Source: Pseudomonas libanensis
Lineage (GTDB): Bacteria > Pseudomonadota > Gammaproteobacteria > Pseudomonadales > Pseudomonadaceae
Length of the DNA stretch: 64,000 bases
Direction of reading: 5' to 3'
Assembly: GCF_001439685.1 (NCBI RefSeq)
Contig: NZ_JYLH01000021.1
Coordinates: 25,212 to 89,211 of the forward strand
The position numbers and the translations under genes are program-made. Under the pieces are notes generated by a model that ran no database searches, was not told the origin of the DNA, and saw nothing but the letters and a program-made list of their open reading frames with translations. Positions 60,570 to 64,000 of the stretch are shown piece after piece; the first letter of the stretch is position 1; the number at the start of each line of letters is the position of its first letter.

Positions 60570-61412
60570 ATGCCGACTTTCGATTTCAAACAACTGGACG
60601 TCTTCAGCGAAGTGCCCCTCAAGGGCAACCCGCTGGCCGTAGTGCTCGGCGCCGACAGCCTTACCGACCAGCAAATGGCCGACTTCGCCAATTGGACCAA
60701 TCTCAGCGAGACCACGTTTCTGTTGACACCTCGCGATCCGCGGGCCGATTACCGGGTAAGAATCTTCACTACCCTCAAGGAACTGCCATTCGCCGGGCAT
60801 CCCACGTTGGGCAGTTGCCACGCGTGGCTGCAAGCCGGTGGCGTGCCGCGTGGGGATGAAATCATCCAGGAATGCGAAATCGGCTTGGTGCGTATCCGTC
60901 GCCAAGGTAACGAATTGGCATTTATCGCGCCGCCGTTGTCGCGTGCCGGGCCATTGGAGGCGCCGTTGCTGGAGCGCGTGCGCCTGGCATTGGGCCTGGC
61001 GCCCGAGGCCATTGTGCGCAGCCAGTGGGTCGACAATGGAGCGGGTTGGCTGGCGGTAATGCTCGCTGATCGTGATGCGGTGCTGGGCCTGCGCCCCGAC
61101 TATTCGCAGCTGCACGGTCTGGCCGTAGGGGTGATCGCCCCGTGTGACCCATCTTCTGACGCGGTAGACGCACAATTTGAAGTGCGCGGATTTATCGCAG
61201 GGGACGGCGCCCCGGAAGACCCGGCCACCGGCAGTTTGAATGCCGGTTTAGCACAATGGCTGCTGGCCGAGGGCCTGGCGCCCCACCGTTACGTGGTCAG
61301 CCAAGGCACGGCCATGGGGCGGGCGGGGCGTATTCACATCGAGCGCCAGGGTGATGAAGTCTGGGTAGGCGGCGCCGTGGCAGTGTGCATCGAAGGGCGA
61401 CTACAGCTCTAG
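60570..61412 (+). CDS. PhzF-family isomerase/epimerase-like protein
   Basis: A 280-residue PhzF/DapF-superfamily protein with two similar halves. The catalytic Glu47 is in NLSETTFLL. Other family blocks are LPFAGHPTLGSCHAWL and, in the second half, GDGAPEDPATGSLNAGLAQWLL. No phenazine genes are near, so it is one of the many PhzF relatives of unknown substrate. It follows the GST gene with a 3-bp gap. Confidence 0.88.
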   Translation: MPTFDFKQLDVFSEVPLKGNPLAVVLGADSLTDQQMADFANWTNLSETTFLLTPRDPRADYRVRIFTTLKELPFAGHPTLGSCHAWLQAGGVPRGDEIIQECEIGLVRIRRQGNELAFIAPPLSRAGPLEAPLLERVRLALGLAPEAIVRSQWVDNGAGWLAVMLADRDAVLGLRPDYSQLHGLAVGVIAPCDPSSDAVDAQFEVRGFIAGDGAPEDPATGSLNAGLAQWLLAEGLAPHRYVVSQGTAMGRAGRIHIERQGDEVWVGGAVAVCIEGRLQL

Positions 61413-61475
61413 ATCAATGAATTGTTACGTGCCTGGCAATACACTATTGGCCCCTTGGCATTTGTGCTGCCGGGA

Positions 61476-61503
61476 CTTTGGGGCATAAGCTTTGGCCCCA
61501 AAG
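61476..61503. promoter_or_regulatory. 9-bp perfect inverted repeat in the hemB leader
   Basis: CTTTGGGGC (61476-61484) and GCCCCAAAG (61495-61503) around a 10-base loop, 27 bases before the hemB start. It could be a protein operator, a leader hairpin, or a weak terminator of the phzF unit; the T-rich run after it is short. Confidence 0.5.
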
Positions 61504-61529
61504 ATTTCAGCCATTTTTTCAGGAAAGCC

Positions 61530-62504
61530 ATGACCAGTCAGTTCCCCCAAGCCCGTCCACGCCGCCTGCGCCGCTCCCCGGAGCTGCGTGGCTTGTTCCA
61601 GGAAAGCGAATTCACCCTTAACGATTTGGTGCTGCCGATTTTCGTCGAAGAAGAAATCGACGACTTCGTGCCGATCACCAGCATGCCGGGTGTGCTGCGT
61701 ATCCCTGAGAAGAAACTGGCCGGCGAGATCGAGCGTTACGCCCGCGCTGGCATCAAGTCGGTGATGACCTTCGGTGTGTCCCACCACCTCGACGCCAGCG
61801 GCAGCGACACTTGGAAAGAACGTGGCCTGGTTTCGCGCATGTCCTCGATCATCAAGGACGCGGTGCCGGAAATGATCGTGATGTCCGACACCTGCTTTTG
61901 CGAATACACCGACCACGGCCACTGCGGCGTGATGCACGGTGCCCATGTGGACAACGACGCGACCCTGGTCAACCTCGGCAAACAAGCCGTGGCCGCCGCC
62001 CGCGCCGGTGCCGATGTGATCGCCCCATCGGCAGCCATGGACGGCCAGGTCCAGGCCATCCGTCGCGCCCTGGACGACGCCGGTTTCACCCATATCCCGA
62101 TCATGGCCTACTCCACCAAATTCGCCTCGGCCCTCTACGGCCCATTCCGCGAAGCCGGCGGCAGCGCCCTCAAGGGCGACCGCAAAAGCTACCAGATGAA
62201 CCCGATGAACCGCCGCGAAGCCGTGCGCGAATCGCTGCTCGACGAACAGGAAGGCGCCGACGCACTGATGGTCAAGCCAGCCGGGGCTTACCTCGACATC
62301 ATCCGCGACATCCGCGAGGCTTCACGCCTGCCGGTGGCGGCGTACCAGGTGAGCGGCGAGTACGCGATGATCAAGTTTGGCGCACAGGCCGGGGCGATTG
62401 ATGAGGACCGGGTGGTGCGCGAGACCTTGGGGTCGATCAAGCGGGCGGGGGCGGATTTGATTTTTACGTATTTTGCGATGGATTTGGCGGTGTCGGGGAT
62501 TTAA
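61530..62504 (+). CDS. hemB: Delta-aminolevulinic acid dehydratase (porphobilinogen synthase), Cys-rich zinc type
   Basis: A 324-residue cytoplasmic enzyme joining two 5-aminolevulinate molecules to porphobilinogen in haem synthesis. The Schiff-base lysines are Lys197 (AYSTKFAS) and Lys249 (MVKPAGAYLD). Cys122, Cys124 and Cys132 (DTCFCEYTDHGHCG) match the catalytic zinc triad of the mammalian enzyme, even in numbering. P. aeruginosa HemB is known as a magnesium-type enzyme without these cysteines, so this is a different, zinc-type form and probably a second copy. The ATG at 61530 follows AGGAA. Confidence 0.95.
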   Translation: MTSQFPQARPRRLRRSPELRGLFQESEFTLNDLVLPIFVEEEIDDFVPITSMPGVLRIPEKKLAGEIERYARAGIKSVMTFGVSHHLDASGSDTWKERGLVSRMSSIIKDAVPEMIVMSDTCFCEYTDHGHCGVMHGAHVDNDATLVNLGKQAVAAARAGADVIAPSAAMDGQVQAIRRALDDAGFTHIPIMAYSTKFASALYGPFREAGGSALKGDRKSYQMNPMNRREAVRESLLDEQEGADALMVKPAGAYLDIIRDIREASRLPVAAYQVSGEYAMIKFGAQAGAIDEDRVVRETLGSIKRAGADLIFTYFAMDLAVSGI

Positions 62505-62515
62505 GGACATCGTTT

Positions 62516-62550
62516 CTCCCCTGTGGTGAGCTGGCTTATCACAGGGGGAG
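62516..62550. terminator. Inverted repeat between hemB and Rhs immunity gene
   Basis: CTCCCCTGTG (62516-62525) pairs with CACAGGGGGAG (62540-62550) with one bulged base, between convergent genes. It has no strong T run on either strand, so its terminator activity is uncertain. Confidence 0.4.
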
Positions 62551-62563
62551 GGGCACTCATGAC

Positions 62564-62977
62564 TTAGTTGAATTTTTCGTAATCTTGCGCACCTAGTGAC
62601 ACCAACCATTTCCTGAAGAAATCAATTTGTTCCTGTGGATCGTTTGTTAGGTTCTCCTCTTCGTAGTCAAACAAGTGGACTATGTCGTCGTTGGTAGCTT
62701 GCTGACCTAGAGTCATTTCGTATGCGACGAGCCCCGCGCTCATCTGAGAAGCCATTCTTGATGGTTTAACGTTTATTTTTGCCCCTTTGCATAAAAAGGT
62801 TATATGCGGGAAGTCTGCTCTGATTTTTGCGAAGCAAATATATAAGTCATGCCCTTCATAAACTTTTTTAAAATTGTCGGCCTCTGAAAATTTCATGATG
62901 AGCTTCCTAGGGTCATATTTGACGGTGACCTCCTTGTGCTCGTTTTTGATTATTACCTTTATATTTTTAGTTTTCAT
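62564..62977 (-). CDS. Putative immunity protein of the Rhs ADP-ribosyltransferase toxin
   Basis: A 137-residue acidic soluble protein with no known domain. Its ATG (62977) is one base after the stop of the Rhs toxin, and an AGGAAATAA ribosome site overlaps that stop, so it is translationally coupled. It is markedly AT-richer than the surroundings, like the toxin tip. Position directly downstream of a polymorphic toxin is the basis for calling it immunity; nothing in its sequence shows this by itself. Confidence 0.65.
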   Translation of the reverse strand: MKTKNIKVIIKNEHKEVTVKYDPRKLIMKFSEADNFKKVYEGHDLYICFAKIRADFPHITFLCKGAKINVKPSRMASQMSAGLVAYEMTLGQQATNDDIVHLFDYEEENLTNDPQEQIDFFRKWLVSLGAQDYEKFN

Positions 62978-62978
62978 T

Positions 62979-64000
62979 TTATTTCCTGTTGGGGTTTGGT
63001 ATGGAATATCCAACGTAAGTTCCATCAGATTTTACTGGGGTGGCGCCTAATATATCCTCTGTGTCGATTTTGTTATAGATAGCGAATTCTAGTTCTTTAG
63101 GATATGGCGCCTGCTTGCCTAGTTCTGTATTTATATCGTGCCCCTCAATACTCTTAAGTGTGTACAAATAGCCTTTTTTATCTCCGTAGCTGGTAGCAAA
63201 AGTGATCCCGACTGCTCGTGATGGCGATGTGCTTATAAAGTTGCTGGGAGGGTCACTACTGTCAATTGCGTGTAGGTACAAATCTTCGCTATCACCTTTG
63301 CTTTTAAAGCCATTTTTGAATACCTCGTCTGGAGGGGTTTTGTCTCCGCGAAAAAGATACTCTTCGTCATTATGATAAATTGGAAGGTTGGGTTCTGATT
63401 TCTTACTTGATGCTGGAGTTGAAGGATCTTCAACGCCTAAGGATGGCTCGCATCCTACCGTACCTGGGCATCTGTTCAGTCCCAGCGGATCTACCCACCC
63501 CGTAGGGTTAGGTACATACCGGTACCCATTAATCCCACCCGCCAACTTCACCGGATCCGGCGTCAGGTAGCGACCAATATCCGGATTGTAGTAGCGATGA
63601 CGGTTGTAGTGCAGCCCGCTTTCCTGATCGAAGTACTGCCCTTGGAAACGCAATGGATTGTCGATTTTGCCTACATCAAGCCGGGCGATTTGGCCGTAGG
63701 CGCGGTAGTGGGCGGACCAGACGATTTCGCCTGCGGTGTCGGTGAGTTCTTGTGGTGTACCGAGGTGGTCGAGTTGGTAGTGGTAGGGCGTTGTGGCCTT
63801 TGGGCCGTAGCCTTCCAGCAGTGCCAGTGGACGGAAGCTGCCGGGCTCGTAGATGTAGCTGCGGTGACGCTCTGCATGGTGCTCGGCAATCAACTTGTCG
63901 CCTTGCCAGAAAAACTCGGTGGTCTTGCCCTCCACGGTCTTGCTGATGCGCCGCCCGAATGGGTCATAGCGGTAACTGGCGGTTTCGCCGTTGGGCTTCG
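62979..64000 (-). CDS. Rhs-repeat protein, 3' part, with cholera-toxin-like ADP-ribosyltransferase tip (partial)
   Basis: This is the last 340 or so residues of an Rhs protein; the gene continues beyond the window edge in the same frame (YDPFGRRI repeat at the border). The conserved Rhs core contains LDHLGTPQELTD, LRFQGQYFDQESGLHYNRHRYYNPDIGRY and the autoproteolysis/boundary motif GWVDPLGL (about 63470-63500). After it the sequence changes and GC drops. The tip reads LFRGDKTPPDEVFKNGF, then FISTS, then PYPKELEF. This is the R / STS / ExE arrangement of cholera/heat-labile enterotoxin A chains (CTA: LYRADSRPPDE, YVSTS, PHPDEQEV). It should modify a host or rival protein with ADP-ribose. The immunity gene follows by one base. 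Confidence 0.88.
   Translation of the reverse strand, partial: KPNGETASYRYDPFGRRISKTVEGKTTEFFWQGDKLIAEHHAERHRSYIYEPGSFRPLALLEGYGPKATTPYHYQLDHLGTPQELTDTAGEIVWSAHYRAYGQIARLDVGKIDNPLRFQGQYFDQESGLHYNRHRYYNPDIGRYLTPDPVKLAGGINGYRYVPNPTGWVDPLGLNRCPGTVGCEPSLGVEDPSTPASSKKSEPNLPIYHNDEEYLFRGDKTPPDEVFKNGFKSKGDSEDLYLHAIDSSDPPSNFISTSPSRAVGITFATSYGDKKGYLYTLKSIEGHDINTELGKQAPYPKELEFAIYNKIDTEDILGATPVKSDGTYVGYSIPNPNRK

Overview
The window is chromosomal DNA of a fluorescent Pseudomonas, most likely the P. fluorescens group. The reasons are the GC-rich coding style, the abundant REP/REPIN palindromes of the gtgggagcgggcttgctcgcg type, two FecI-FecR-receptor cell-surface signalling systems, and proteins that read as Pseudomonas orthologues throughout (isonitrile hydratase, SelD/SelU, SstT, QueD, CodBA, NhaR). 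I see no rRNA, tRNA or CRISPR.

Layout. 1-4.2 kb: a siderophore-type TonB receptor with its FecR and FecI on the minus strand and a likely Fur box. 4.3-11.2 kb: a LysE exporter, a DUF6124 gene behind a strikingly structured leader, divergent isonitrile hydratase and GlxA-type regulator genes, and an overlapping SDR / GH15 / alpha-beta hydrolase operon. 11.3-15.9 kb: an orphan c-type cytochrome, then fecI-fecR-fecA (ferric citrate). 15.9-18.7 kb: three genes, each preceded by a textbook HrpL promoter (GGAAC[T/G]-N15-CCACA[C/T]A). These look like an unlinked set of type III secretion substrates and are the most interesting find. 18.7-26.6 kb: an MFS gene, a broken DapF-like epimerase, and a type VI cassette (VgrG, DUF4123 adaptor, lipoprotein, class 3 lipase effector). 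26.6-31.4 kb: codA-codB, a GNAT, queD and a patatin-like gene. 31.5-34.2 kb: two PepSY proteins in an operon with a two-component system. 34.9-43.0 kb: two chemoreceptors around a GntP/YuiF-like transporter, TrhP/YegQ and an AI-2E-family permease. 43.0-46.7 kb: small proteins, a Gly/Pro/Tyr-rich protein, an AroE-like gene, YceH and DUF1993. 46.9-50.1 kb: a 1086-residue toxin-like protein of unknown family. 50.2-57.1 kb: sstT, an MFS, nhaR, a small lipoprotein, TerC, and selD-selU. 57.8-62.5 kb: a permease, a histidine phosphatase, GST, PhzF and a Cys-rich (zinc-type) hemB. 62.5-64.0 kb: the 3' end of an Rhs gene carrying a cholera-toxin-like ADP-ribosyltransferase tip, followed by its putative immunity gene.

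Three copies of a composite repeat with about 20-23 bp terminal inverted repeats lie at 34.3, 45.2 and 57.2 kb. Common themes are iron and metal acquisition, and weapons against other cells: candidate type III substrates, a type VI lipase, an Rhs toxin and a large toxin-like protein, each sitting as a compact cassette among housekeeping genes.
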